From positions 992,001-1,056,000 of the forward strand of contig CP099846.1 in the NCBI GenBank assembly GCA_030062745.1: a stretch of DNA of 64,000 bases. The letters run 5' to 3'. Positions 11,233 to 23,341 of the stretch are shown here, piece by piece. Each line of letters begins with the position of its first letter. Position 1 is the stretch's first letter. Source of the stretch: Capitulum mitella. Lineage: Eukaryota; Arthropoda; Thecostraca; Pollicipedomorpha; Pollicipedidae. A program made the position numbers and the translations under genes. The notes below the pieces were generated by a model. That model worked only from the letters and a program-made list of their open reading frames with translations, made no database searches and was not told the DNA's origin.

Positions 11233-11905
11233 GATGGAACCACCGAGTTGGACTGAAATGCAGAAGCGCGATCGCCTGGATCGGATTACCTGTTTAGGGA
11301 ATGTGGAAAAAGACACTAAGATGTGAAGCCGAAAACGTTGTCTAACATCAACTGTCCCGCGAAGCCTTCTTGTAGCAAACAGTGCTGTAGGTGAAACACT
11401 ACCACTAATTTTGCCGGAGAAGATCTCGTTGAAATATACGGTTAACCAATAACTCAGAAGCTGGATGAAAGGCTTCAACTTGATTACTTCCACAGAAAAA
11501 ACAGATTCATCGGAAGCAATCCTTCAGACATCAGCAAGCATTGCGCAGGTCCTCACGGTGTCGCTGAAGCTCTCTCTCCCGACACAACTTCACGGCGACT
11601 CTGCGCCGCAGCGGTTTACCGGTCACCGGTGGCTTCTTTCCGGCTGTGCTGCACTTTCAGGCCAGGTGTCAGGCGAACTTCACTACCGGACGTCGCAGCA
11701 GCGAATGGTTGTCGACCGCCGACACCGAGCAACCCGCTTTGTAGGTTGCCTGAGACGGTAACATGCTGCGATGCCAGTTGTTCGATAGGCCTCTGATGCA
11801 TGATGAAAACGGCAATGCAAGTCATTATGTCTGTCCCATTAAGAAATGCTCCGCTCGCCACGATGTTATGGCCTTACCGCAATTTGGTATTATTATGTAA
11901 TAATA
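11233..11905 (-). promoter_or_regulatory. Upstream region of lectin gene copy 1
   Basis: Lies 5' of the preferred lectin start. The frame remains open through 11493 but the added residues look like translated 5' UTR rather than protein. They also contain two of the few replacement changes against copy 2, outside the preferred CDS. No TATA box or initiator was identified with confidence. Confidence 0.3.
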
Positions 11906-12983
11906 TTAACCCGCGCACGCCTGTCGGTCGGTTACGACCATGCCCGACTGGGGAGGTAGTTGGCCCCCCTCTCATTCACGAACGGTTAGTCGCACGATAA
12001 AAATAAGCACACCGTTGGAAAGCCTGGGACGAGTAGAACTCGAAACTGGTCTCATTTTTTAGTTTTAGGTAATATGTAAGCAGTCTACGTCCTATATATG
12101 TTTTATTATATCCGACTGCACGAGACCGATATACGGCCTTAATCTCAAGGTCTGGGACTAATAACGCATAGGCAAAGGCACCAGCGCACACGTAAAGGTC
12201 CGCGGATGCCGATACACGTCTAATTTCTCAGACTTGTCCAATACATACGCCGAAACGTTGAGTTAAAGACACGGCAATTTTCGTGCCGGCTGTCGGCGGG
12301 CGCCGCAGCCGTACTCAGAAAGAAATTAACAGGCACTCATTTTAGCGTTCCTTCATTTTCGCGACATAAGCCTATCCATGTAAATTTTGTTGATCTTAGT
12401 GGTTCTTGTGACGGTTTTCAGTGCTTAAATTTTGGAAAAAATCGTTAGTTATCAATCCGTTGATTTTGACTGTGGCACATTTTGGCTCATAACAGTTATT
12501 CGTGACCTTGCCTCAGGTCAAAGGCTGCAGGTCATTGATACTTTGCCCAATGACGGTAACTAGACATCTGCTTCACTCTACACTAAAAATGCTATGGAAA
12601 ATCCTGTCAATTTCCGAATAAAACTACCACATGTTTTAAAAATGGGCTTGACATTAGGTCAATGACCCAAAAAATTCCGAAAAATCTGAGATAGCAGGTT
12701 TGTTACATCTATCAAGATGACTAATCCCTGAAAGTATTATTCTGATATCTTGTTTTGCGAAAAAGTTACAGAGCGCTAAACTTTTTTGGACATAGATCTG
12801 TTTGACCTGACCTAGGTCAGGCACCTGACCTAACCTGAGGTCAAAACCTTGACACAAGGTGTAAAAATGATGAGGCAAAAGGTACACGAAGTTTCGTTGC
12901 TCTGTGTTTGTTCGTTCTCTCGCAATCCCAGAAAAACCTCAGGGGGACGGTCAACTGCCCCCCCCCTCGTCGGGGCAGGTTAA
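11906..12983 (+). mobile_element. piggyBac-like non-autonomous element, family B
   Basis: Bounded by TTAA at 11906-11909 and 12980-12983. Termini are TTAACCCGCGC and, inverted, TTAACCTGCCCCGAC. piggyBac-superfamily elements insert at TTAA, duplicate it, and commonly begin CCC, which fits. The interior carries many AGGTCA half-sites, including the inverted pair TGACCTAGGTCA at 12808-12819. There is no transposase frame, so the element would need one supplied elsewhere. Related copies lie at 14814-16040, 22305-23341, 34929-36148 and in duplication copy 2. Confidence 0.75.
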
Positions 12984-13261
12984 ATTAACATTAAACAGCA
13001 AGAATTGTAAACATTAACTCGCCTTGCGAACAATGAGAGTTGCTTTCCCCGTGTCTGATGTCTTCATCCCCTTTCCACCTCCGCTGGCCTCCCCGGCTTT
13101 TATTGTTTCTCCCTACTCTGCCGGGCTCTCCCCGCCTCCGCCCGTCTGCATCCTCTTCCTTTTGCTCTTGTGCTTTTAGCGAAGTTGTAAAAAAGAAAGA
13201 TTACGTACTGTCTAGATTAGGACACCGATATTACAGTCACCGAGTCTGAAACAGCAAGGCT

Positions 13262-13860
13262 GATCAGCAGGGGCATCGATTTCTGTAAATGATATGGGGG
13301 GCCGAGCCGCGGGCCCGACAACCTAACTTATTCCGAAATGTGGATTTCTCAACGGATTTAGCCCATTTTTTTGACCCACGGGAATTTACAAGATTTTTGT
13401 GACCATATACCAAATGAAAAATTGTGTTTGTCCGCATGTCTGTATATGTATACATGGATAGAAGATAGAAATGTAGATAGATGCGTCGCTCTAGACTTTA
13501 TTATCTACTTTCTGCTTATCTGTTATCTACTGCATCCGTTATTTTCGTAACTATTACTCATTTCCCCTTAAAACTGACAGAAAATGTTGGATGGGGTCTA
13601 AACCAACATTGGGTGGTCCGAAATCAAAATTCGGTGGGCCCAAATTAACAATGGGTGGGCCCAAATTAACACTGGGTGGACCAAGGCCCTGTCAAATGAA
13701 CACAAATGACACCCCTGCTGATCAGCACAGACGCGGTTCCACCAATCTTGGTGCTGAATGTGGCAGCAACCAGCAGCGGCGGAACCTCTGTGGAGATGGA
13801 GGAGGGGAGGGAGGGGCTGATTTTTACCTCGTTTCTTTCTATGGACTGTCGTAAGGTTAC
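13262..13860 (+). repeat. Dispersed repeat, family C
   Basis: Shares sequence in inverted orientation with 39440-40215 (for example GGGCCGAGCCG, GATTTCTCAACGGATTTAGCCC, and the AACCTCTGTGGAGATGG block) and directly with 48510-49110. It includes a short tandem at about 13601-13682 of roughly 24-bp units built on ATTGGGTGGTCC and GGTGGGCCCAAATTAAC. Termini and mechanism are unknown. Confidence 0.65.
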
Positions 13861-14813
13861 CGTTAAATGATGCCTAGAGTTAGGGAGAGAGCAGTTTCCC
13901 CCTCTGCCCCCCTGTTTCGAACGCTCCAGGCAGCAACAGTTCCATTTATCTCGGAATATATCATTTTTCAGCGGCACTGACCTCATCGGGACGGGGAAGC
14001 TCATCCGTTCTTTTTAAGGGTAGCCAAAAAACGGATAGGCGCAGAGACATAAAACGTGGAGTACGTTTTCATATATTTTCGCGTCACACTGCGTCGAATT
14101 TTGTAATTCGAGTTAGCCTCAGGTCACCGACCTAGGGCATTTTAGTCGGGGTCATGCTCCCAAAAAGTAAAGTTACGTAACATTTTGTAAGATGTATTGA
14201 TTAACATGAAACATGCACATTCGCCAAAAATGGCAGGTGTAAAATTTTGTTATTTTGTGTTTCAGCAATGTTAAGGTCGTTGACCTAAGGCCACTTAAAC
14301 TTCCGACCTTTTTTATCTTCGCTATTGAGATCGTGAGGCCGGTTCGGTGGTTTTGGCTTTGAATATGTATCCTGATGCTTCTTACGTCCTTTACATACGT
14401 GCTTTTAGTTCTGACCTATGAACTATCGTCAGGCCACGTTTTATACCACGTTTTCAGGCCTGCAACTGAAAACAGTTGATGGGTTAGGTGTCTTGAAATG
14501 CTTATATGTAGTCATGCGTGTTTTTGGAAGCACTAGTATATGATGAGAATTTACCTGGCAATGGCGGCCTAATCCTATTTGTCCTAGGCTAACGTAATTT
14601 GACCTTTTGAACTATCCTGCTTGTTGTCTAAGTGGACACACTTTGTATGCCAACCAGTGATAAGAACTACACGCGTGCATTCCGTCTATACACTTTATAC
14701 ACGAGCCAGTGACGCAGGGGTGTGGTTTCCTATCTTTCGTGGGTGCCCCGGCACCCACAAATTGGAAATGGGCACCCGCAATACGACTTGGGCAACCACA
14801 ACCTAAATTATGT
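13861..14813. other. No gene recognised
   Basis: Contains further AGGTCA-like half-sites (near 14116 and 14272) and a block that opens the next element. No convincing coding frame. Confidence 0.3.
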
Positions 14814-16040
14814 TCAACCCCCGCCCGACCGTGGGTCGGAGCCATGCACGCCCGACTGGGGGGAGCGTGCGGTTGACCGTCCCCTCTAATTCCCGAACGG
14901 TTGACCGCACGATAAAAATAAGCACACCGTTGGAAAGCCCATGACGAGTAGAGATCGAAACTGACCTGATTTTTAGTTTTGAATAATATGTAAGCCATTT
15001 ACGCCTTATATATGTTTTCTATTAGCCGCCTGCATGAGACCGAGAAACGGCCTGGGTCTCATGGGCTGTGACTAATAAAGTCTAGATATAGGCACCAGCG
15101 GACAGGTAAAAGTCCGCAGATGCCGATACACGTCTAATTTTTCTGACTGTTTAATGTATACGCGGAAACGTTGAGTTAAAGACACGGCAATTTTCGCGCC
15201 GCTGCGAGGCGGGCGCTGCCGACTAAGGCGGTACGAAATTAAGGGGAACTAATTTTAGCACTATTTTATTTTCGCGAAATATGTCTTTCCAAGTATTGTT
15301 TCTTGATCCTAGTGGTTCTTCCAATGGTTTCTCGTGCTTAGATGTTGAAAAAAATCATTAGTTACCGGTCTACGTAATTGGTGGAGCTTTATTCGTGAGA
15401 CTGTTTTTTCCAAAATTTGTAATTTTTTGGAGTTTTTTGAACTTTTTGGTATTATTCGCAACTGTAGGAGTCAGTTCTGCCATTTTCAACCCGATCTAAG
15501 TCATTCATCGCCGATTTTGATAGCAGTGCATTTTGACCCATTCGTGACCTGACCTCGCTTCAGTGATCGGAGGTCATTGAAACTTTGCCTATTGACGGCG
15601 AATGGGTGCCTGGATCTCCCGAAACCCAAACTGTGGCAAAAAATTGCGTCAGTTTTCGAAAAAACGACGACATGTGCTGAAAACTTGACGGCTTGAGAAA
15701 AGGGCTTGACCTTAGGCCAGTGACCCGGACGTTTCCTAAAAATCCGAGATAGCGGATTTGTTGCATTTATCAACATCTTTAAGACTTGAAAGCATTATTG
15801 TGATATCATGTTTCTTGAAAAGGTTAGAGGGCGCCAAACCTTTTTAGACATAGGTCCACTTGACCCGACCTAGGTCAGACACCTTTCTTGATCTGAGGTA
15901 AAAAATTGAATACAAGATATAAAAATGGTCAAGCAAAAGGTACACAAGGTTTCGTGGCGCTGCGTTCGTTTGTTCTCTCCCAGTCTCGGAAGAACCGCAC
16001 GGGGGCGGTCAACCACTCCCCCCCTTCGGGGGCGGGTTAA
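14814..16040 (+). mobile_element. piggyBac-like non-autonomous element, family B
   Basis: The left end is TCAACCCCCGCCCGACCG (the TTAA is mutated to TCAA) and the right end is GGGGGCGGGTTAA at 16037-16040. A G/C-rich inverted block lies just inside each end. The interior matches the 11906-12983 element along most of its length and includes CGACCTAGGTCA near 15868. No transposase. Confidence 0.75.
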
Positions 16041-16896
16041 ATATAGAAAGATAGTTATATTCTCATGACGTCACATGACGTTTACCACCTAAAATCAGGT
16101 TTTTAAACAATAATCGAAACTCATTTACTCCACTGTCACCTACCAGTTGCTTTTCCCCACCCTCCAGATAACATTGTGTTAAGCCGGGTCCTGGAGGAAG
16201 GTCCTCCATTACCGGGAGTGCGTCTACTCAGATCGTGATTTTTAACTGTGCCAGTGCGACTGAAGACATTTTTATGAATCAAAGCGTAGACACCATTTAT
16301 TCTTGCCAACTTGCTCTCGTTAACTCAGATATTACTGGGGTAGACGAGTACGCTGGCTGTCACCCCAAGTCCGTCTGTTTACCCCATTTTGTTTCCAACA
16401 CTAAAATCGCCGATGAATCGGGCCAGTCTATCGTTAGCCTCAGCGATGTTGGAACTTTCAGCAGTTGACGAACAGCAAAATTATGACAGCGGCCATCATG
16501 GATTCAGGCAAGTACCGCTGTATTTCCTCGAATCTTCCCCGCAGGTATGTATTACGTGAATATGTCGAAATTATGTTATTTGTGTTATTTGTCAAAACAA
16601 TCGTCGCTGCCGTTTGCAACTGCGTCTGACACAGCAACGCAGAGTATTGGGTAAGCATCGGGTGGGTCTAAGGTTTACCTGCGCATTTTCCGTTCACCGA
16701 TTGGCTCCTTTCTCTAGTATTGTGTACTGTGTTTTGCCTACCGATATCACTGTCGATAATTACAATAACTAAAATGCTTGAAATATTAGTCTAAGATGAC
16801 CAAAATACACTTTTCATTTCCATGATAATCCATAACCAATCGTAAATATTCCCCGGAGTGCGTTTTTGGGATACCGGAAAACAAGATATATACCCC
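16041..16896. other. No gene recognised
   Basis: Unique-looking DNA between two TTAA elements. The plus frame at 16235-16468 is shortened at its start in copy 2 by a one-base deletion, so it is unlikely to be under coding constraint. Confidence 0.3.
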
Positions 16897-18114
16897 TTAA
16901 CCCTATTCCCGGCAGGGGGGGGGGCGGAATCCGCCCCCCCCTCGGGTTTTTTGCTTTCCAATTCCAGGCTTTTTAACGCAGCTTCACGAAACTTGGTGAC
17001 TTTTCCTAGCTGTTCTTTCTACGTGTCGTAGCGAAATTTCAAAATTCTATTTTGCTCACGGGCGGAGCCAGGTAACGTTTTTGGGAGGCACCTCATGCCA
17101 TTTTTGGCCATGTTGAGGGTAAAAGGAAAATGTCTGCCAAAAACAGAGTTTTAAAGATAGAACTTAAAACCTTATATGGATGTATAGCTAAATAGCTGGG
17201 CAATGTGCAGATGTAGTTTTGCTTATCTGAGGTCATCTTGCAAGGTTAGGTCAAGGTCAAAAGTCAAAATTAGTTTTTTTGCAATGATTTCGGCGCCGTT
17301 TTTTCAAATGCCAAACCCGGAATATATATATCGAAGAACGGTACTTTCTACTTGTGTACCAAGTTTCAGCTTAATATCAGGTCGGATCACGGAGCTATGA
17401 CCTAAAATGTCAGTGCGCGTACCCTATGTCGCATTAGCCATAAAATGAAATTTTTGAAATAGAATGAATTCAAATGATTGAAAACGTTTACAGATAATAT
17501 TAAATGCATACGAGACCATTCCAAGTGACCTCAAGGTCACTGGAGGTCATTTAAGGTCAAAGGTCACAAGTTGATCTGAGAAACGTGCGATCATGACAGT
17601 TCCCCCTTTTTCATGTCCCTGGCACCGCCTATGCTAACATTATACAAACATTGTAATGCGATTTGTACTTCTTTAGTATAACATGACTAGGAGAAGCCAA
17701 AAAAGGTGTTTACCTCTTTCGTTCATTCAGTTGTTAGAAAATTAATCCTCCTATTTTTGAAACCCTGTGAACGCCCATGAATTTTCTCAAAATTTCAGAT
17801 TTGCGGGCGCATGGTAAAAGCCCTATTCATAATCTCTCGATTCATGCCAGTTTCATCGAAATCGGTCGATAAACAACGCAGTTATAAGAAGTCCAAACGT
17901 ACCCCCCATTTTGACATTTTTGCCCCCCCTGTATCCACAAATTTCAAAATTTGGAAAATTTCTTTTTATAAAAGTGTAGTTCACGTCACGGCAAATCGAT
18001 TGTCGTTTGTTGCGATGAAATCGAACGAGTAGTTCTGGAGATCTCAAGGGGGGCCGAATCCGCCCCCTTGCCGGGAATCGACCATACCGTCTAGCCCTCC
18101 GGGAATAGGGTTAA
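16897..18114 (+). mobile_element. piggyBac-like non-autonomous element, family A (complete copy)
   Basis: Perfect outer ends: TTAACCCTATTCCCGG at 16897 and, inverted, at 18114, giving an element of about 1.2 kb flanked by TTAA. This fits the piggyBac superfamily (TTAA target, CCC-initiated inverted repeats). Just inside the left end is a near-perfect G/C hairpin at 16917-16941 (GGGGCGGA, one base, TCCGCCCC core). A matching G/C inverted block lies at 18045-18070 inside the right end. The interior carries AGGTCAAAGGTCA at 17554-17566. No transposase frame. Reference copy for family A. Confidence 0.85.
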
Positions 18115-20162
18115 GGATGTCGCCGCCATAAAGTCATCTGTGATTGACGAAAGTCATCCTTGCGTAATTTACATCTCGTAATACCCTTTTAAACTCATTT
18201 TTCTGAACTTTAGCCATAAACGCCTGTCACGATCCTCCCCCGCCCCCGATACGCGATGTCTGGATGTCCCCATATGCGTTTTGGGCACCCGCAATCATTT
18301 TCCGAATACCACACCCACGCACTGACGGCAGTTCACCCACAGGGAATCTACCGACATGCCTGCCATCTGTCGGCATGAAATCCACATAAAACCATATACG
18401 GTGACGTAGAGATGTACGGCCCGATAACATTGAAACAACGTTTGTCGGCGTGCAGTAGGATACCGTCGCCGCCTTCCGCTGGGGAGGATCACATTCCGCG
18501 TATGATTTGGCTCAGCAGGATGATGGACCGTGGCCGGAAAGCTACTGTGACGACCGCCGGCGGCTTGGGATGTACTGCCCAGGTCGCTCGTTTTCTTTCG
18601 CTCGACATTGCTCTTGGAGCCGCCGCTAACGAAACGGCCATTGATTCGTCAGCCCTGCGGTGTCGCTCGATAGTCGTTTGCGAGAGAACTTGCATGGGGA
18701 GACGAGCATAAGACTGGCCTGATTACAGAAACAAAAATGTAAGTGTAATACGTCACCTGAGGCGTGGGAACGGTTCTTACCTCATACCCTCATGGGGGGA
18801 AGGATAATGCTTTGCAAAAATAACTGGGGGCCCAAGTGTTCATTTCGACTAATTCTGATATTCCTGAGGCCACTCTTTCCATGCACCACCACAGACCTAA
18901 TGTTAAACATGCCAAGTTATTAGAAGACCCTATGTGGGGCCCGGCCCCCAAAAAGCTCCATAGCTCCACCCATCGGAAGTCATTTTGACTCCCGGGTAAT
19001 TTTTCGTTACTATCTTGAACGATTTAAATCACTTCGCTGAAACTTAAAGTACCTTTCCAAAAATGATCAGCGATTCTTAACCCTCGCCCGTATAGGAGCT
19101 TCTGCATAACGCGGACGATTGGGGGGAAGGCACGACCGGGGGTACGGCCCCCAGAGGTACGACCCCAGGGGATGTAGGAATAGCCGGGGGTACGACCCCT
19201 GGCCATTCCTATACCTAGTGCGTTCTAGAGCGTCGTGGAAAAACCGGCATGTTGCGCGTGAGAAGATCTCGCGACTGGTATCGTTTTTTAAGGTCTCAGG
19301 TCAACGGGTGACCTTCCAGGATGGGTCAAAAGTCGGAAGCTGGCAGAAAGTGGACTTCGTAGAGTTTAACAGTAGCATCTGAATTAACCAACACTAGTGT
19401 CGAATGACATATAAAGGTCATCCTAGGCCATCCAAGGCTATCTTAAGCCAGTTACCTAGAGTGACCTCGGATTATCTAAAAACCTTGACTTAGATGCGTT
19501 AAAAGCGTTTTTTGTCGATATTCAATACAAAATCTAATTTTAGTCATGCCGTGGTAATGAAGATGCATCACACCGCGGCCGGCGCCGCTCCGTCCATCGG
19601 AGCAAGTCAGGCATTCACTGCATTCCGCCCTCTTTTCATGGAATGGAAGATGAACTGCACCAAATTTGTATCGCCCTGTTCCTTACACCTCGAGCATTCG
19701 GAGTATGTAGGTTGTTTTGTAATGCCTAATTCCTATCGCATTTCCACAGATAAAAAGTAACGTGTTTCCCGCCGTAGCTCATGACCTCAGTTTACACTCT
19801 CGATAATGAGCATAAACCTACTAAATCTATGTGTAGTATTATAGAACGTAAGGTTTTGAGTTGATTGATGTATATTTTATTGCATTTGTGCCCTCCAATC
19901 GCCTTACAGTGAGACAAAACTAAACCGTTGTGAACCGGCGACGTCGGCCCGCGAGAATGGCTGACATGGCTCCCGTTGTGACACCATAGCTCGTTACCAT
20001 GGCAACGTTGGGGACAATTTTTTCACAGTAGGATGCGGAAAAGATGCTCCAGAGGGTACGCTAGGTTTCGAATGGATGAAACAAAATGTAGGAAGCTCGC
20101 AAAACCTCATGGGGTTGCATCACGTCCCCCCCCCGCGCCACGTGGGCAAGGGTTGAGTTGTT
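18115..20162. other. Unassigned duplicated sequence
   Basis: Overlapping frames at 18412-18711 (plus) and 18227-18695 (minus) lie in a GC-richer patch and are largely conserved in the second copy, but they match no family I know. 19119-19200 holds repeated GGTACGACCCC/GGTACGGCCCC phrases. The frame at about 19557-19760 (MKMHHTAAG start) is also kept in copy 2, without a recognisable domain. Confidence 0.3.
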
Positions 20163-20194
20163 CCATAATTCCAATAATTCCTATTCCATAACAG

Positions 20195-20869
20195 CCGTAA
20201 AATGGACTTTTAGAAATAGAGTGCATTCAGACAATTGGAAACCACTTTCAAACAATATGAAATGCACTCAAAACCATTCTATGTGACTGTTAGCTCATTG
20301 GAGGTCACTTAAGATCTATTGTCGCAAGCTGACCTGATAAACATGTGACCATGACAGTCCCCGTTTTCCATACCCCTGGCACCGCCTGTGCTAACATAAG
20401 ACAAACAGGGTAATACAATTTGTACTTCTTCAGCATAACATGACTAGTAAAACCTAACAGGACGTTTTCAAATTTTTTGTTGATCCAGTTTTTGAAAAAA
20501 ACTATTTTCCCATTTTCGAAACCCTGTGAAGGCCTATGGATCTTCTCAAATTTTCCAATGTATGGGCAGATGGAAAAAGTCCAATCTATAATGTCGCGAT
20601 TCATACTAATTTCATCACATCAGTCCATAAACAATACAGGTATAACAAGTCCAAAAATATCATTCTGACTTTCCTGCTCCCTCTGCATCCACCCCTGTCA
20701 AAATTCTGAAAACTTCTGTCGACAGAAATGTAGTCTACATCATGGCAAATCGATTGCCGTTTGTTTCGATAAAATCGAATGTGTAGTTCTCGAGTTCTCA
20801 CGTGAGGCCGAATACCCCTCCCCCTGCCGGGAGTCGGCCGTACCGTCTAGCTCTCCAGAAAAGGGTTAA
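20195..20869 (+). mobile_element. Decayed 3' part of a family-A piggyBac-like element
   Basis: Matches the right half of the 16897-18114 element at reduced identity and ends ...CTCTCCAGAAAAGGGTTAA at 20869. The left half is missing. It begins within about 35 bp of the right boundary of the duplication, so it may be related to that breakpoint. Confidence 0.65.
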
Positions 20870-20870
20870 A

Positions 20871-20886
20871 GCCCAAATATTTGGGC
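20871..20886. repeat. Perfect 16-bp palindrome at an element end
   Basis: GCCCAAATATTTGGGC abuts the terminal TTAA of the preceding family-A fragment. Possibly chance, possibly part of the target site. Confidence 0.6.
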
Positions 20887-22304
20887 ACAACTTGATGCGC
20901 CTTTGTCAGTGGGATCTGTGATTGACAACAAAAGGGCGCCAGTTACAAAAACAAGCGCGCGATTGACGGTACGTGCATATCTATTAGGGTCGGCCGAAAA
21001 AGAAACAATGTCCGAATTTAGAAAACCGATACAGGTTTTTCGTGGAGTTTGCCTGCGTGATACCAGAAAACGCATTGTTAAATTTTTAAAATACATGTTC
21101 GTTAATAAGATTCGGCGTTTTTTTCATTTTTACTACGTTTTTTCCGGTTTTGTCCTACCTTTAGCCAAACAAGCATCTACAAAATTAGAACGCAACAAGA
21201 TACAGATCTGAAACAAAGATGAGCGTATGGCTAATGACTTACCCTTTCAAATGGTACTGATATGTACATGCTTAAGACGATTGGTAATAGTGTAGGTTAG
21301 TTCAAGGTTCAAATGCCGAAAACAATGAATACATATCATTTTGAGCCAACTGTTATTAAAACTGGACTAAAAACATTATTTCCAATAAATCACTACATCC
21401 TTGCCTTCTACTTCCTTCTGAACTCTATGTTGCACGACATGGTGAATTTGAATGTCTGAGACAGGTCAAGTGAAGTCATCCTTGGGGCCGCCGTTTGCAT
21501 TTGACGACATCATTCGTATCGTTAAGGTGTGCAGCAGAGAGGAAAACAATATCGTCCGAGCAAAGACTCCATCAGGCATTGCGGACGTCTCCTAAATGGA
21601 CAATTATTCATAAAATTATCACGCGTCATATGGAGCACAGCAGCACGCGAGCTCATTCTGGTAGGCTTTTGAGAGATCGGACAGCGCGAGGTAGGGGCCT
21701 GGGTTTCAGACTTTTAGGGAAAGCTCTGCAAAATGCGAGTGATGCACGTAGGAATTAACTGTTTCGTTGACTTTGACTCAGAGTTGGAATATTATCCTCT
21801 GTGGCTTCATTTTTACTGGCAGTTGCGAGTAAAATGCCGAATGCTAAAGCTTAGACCCGAGGAATATCGCTGTGCTCTATTACAGGAGACTGCCCAATCG
21901 CGGCGTCCGCCCTACCAACGCCTCTCGGTATATCAGCTGGAATGTTGATTGAGCAAGAGACAACTTGCCTGTCAAGAAACGAAGCCACAGACAAACAATT
22001 GGCGCAGCAGACTGCACCCGGTGTCACAGAACCATGGGAAAAAGCTAGCTCCAGCACTGCCACATCGACGGAATATTCGGTGGCTGTTCGACTTGAACTG
22101 GAGTTTTCTCTGGATAAACGACTCGTTTGATTTGGAGAGAAAAGGAAAAAAAGAGTTCATGTCAAATTTAGACGAGCTTTTCGACACCAGCGCTACCGTT
22201 GTCTCATGATGAGCAATGAAACGAGCTGCTCTTGTTGTAACGTAATGCTTATAAAATATTCATGTCCCCGTCAGATCAAAATCCCTGAAATGGAACGTAG
22301 GTTC
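20887..22304. other. No firm gene; weak coding-like stretch near 21940-22209
   Basis: Plus-strand frames at 21942-22130 and 21949-22209 appear to continue one another by a frameshift. They end in FDLERKGKKEFMSNLDELFD, a pattern reminiscent of uncharacterised invertebrate proteins. There is no start, intron structure or domain I can defend. The rest of the interval shows nothing. Confidence 0.25.
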
Positions 22305-23341
22305 TTAACCCGCCCCGACCGGGTTAGAGGGTTTAACGCCCTCTACCTTTTTCGGAAAACATGATATCACAATAAAGCTTTAAAGGTTTAGAGGTTTTCA
22401 TAAATGGAATAAATCCGCTATCTCGGATTTTTCGGAAATGTCCGGGTCGTTGACCTAAGGTCAAGCCCATTTTAAACACATGTCGTCATTTCTTCAAGAA
22501 ATAACGGAATTTTTGTCACAATTTGAGTCTCGGGAGATCCAGGCAATCATTCGCCGTCAATGCGTAAAGCTTCAATGACCTCCAACCACCGGCCCGAGGT
22601 CAGAGAACTATTATGAATCAAAATGCACTGCCATCAAAATCGGCGATGAATGACTCACATCGGGTGTAAAATGGCAGAACTGGCTCTCAAAGTTGCGAAT
22701 AATACCAAGAAGTTCAAAAAAGCTTAAAAATATTGCGAATTTTGGAAATAAACAGGCTCTTGCGAATACAGCTCCACCAATTGTGTAGATTGATAACTAA
22801 TGATTTTTTCAACATTTAAGCACGAGAAACCACCGCAACAACCATTAGGATCAAGAAACAGCATTCAGAAAGGCATGTTTCGCGAAAATAGAACAACGCT
22901 AAAATTAGTTCTCGTTAATTTCATCACGCGTTTGTTTGCGGCGCCCACCGTGCAGCGTTGTGGAGATCGCCGAGTCTTTAACTCAACGTTTCCGCGTATA
23001 TATTAATCAAATCAGAGAAATTAGACGTGTATCGGCATCTACGGACTTTTACCTGTCCGCTGGTGCCTATATCTAGACTTTATTAGTCACAGCCCTTGAG
23101 ATCCAGGCCGTTTCTCGGTCTCATGCAGGCGGCAATGAGAAAACATACATAGGGCGTAAATGGCTTACATATTACGCAAAACTAAAAAATGAGGTCAGTT
23201 TCGAGCTCTTCTCGTAAGGGGCTTTCCAACGATGTGCTTATTTTTATCGCGCGACCAACCATGCGGAGTTAGAGGGGGCGGCCAACCCCCCCCCCTCAGT
23301 CTGACGTGCATGGTTCCGACACACAGTCGGGCGCGGGTTGA
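22305..23341 (-). mobile_element. piggyBac-like non-autonomous element, family B, reverse orientation
   Basis: Starts TTAACCCGCCCCGACCGGG at 22305 and ends CGGGCGCGGGTTGA at 23341 (TTAA changed to TTGA). The interior matches the other family-B copies in reverse. A GAGGGTTTAACGCCCTC inverted block lies just inside the left end, where the sister copies carry G/C hairpins. Confidence 0.7.

Larger units (their letters stand above)
8713..20162 (+). repeat. Segmental duplication, copy 1 (about 11.45 kb)
   Basis: Homologous end to end with 43851-55425 in the same orientation. Identity starts abruptly at CTCGATTACACTCAAAAG and ends abruptly after GGTTGAGTTGTT. The offset between copies is about 35.13 kb at the lectin gene and about 35.25 kb after the internal size difference. 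The unit contains a tandem repeat, a C-type lectin gene, two family-B TTAA elements, a family-C repeat and a family-A TTAA element, all in the same order in both copies. Differences are sparse apart from one (TA)n expansion in copy 2. It could be a genuine duplication or an assembly that kept both haplotypes. Confidence 0.95.

Noticed and set aside
10126..11493. Full 455-residue version of the lectin frame
   Set aside because: The 87 extra N-terminal residues precede a good signal peptide and have no domain; ATG at 11232 is a better start.
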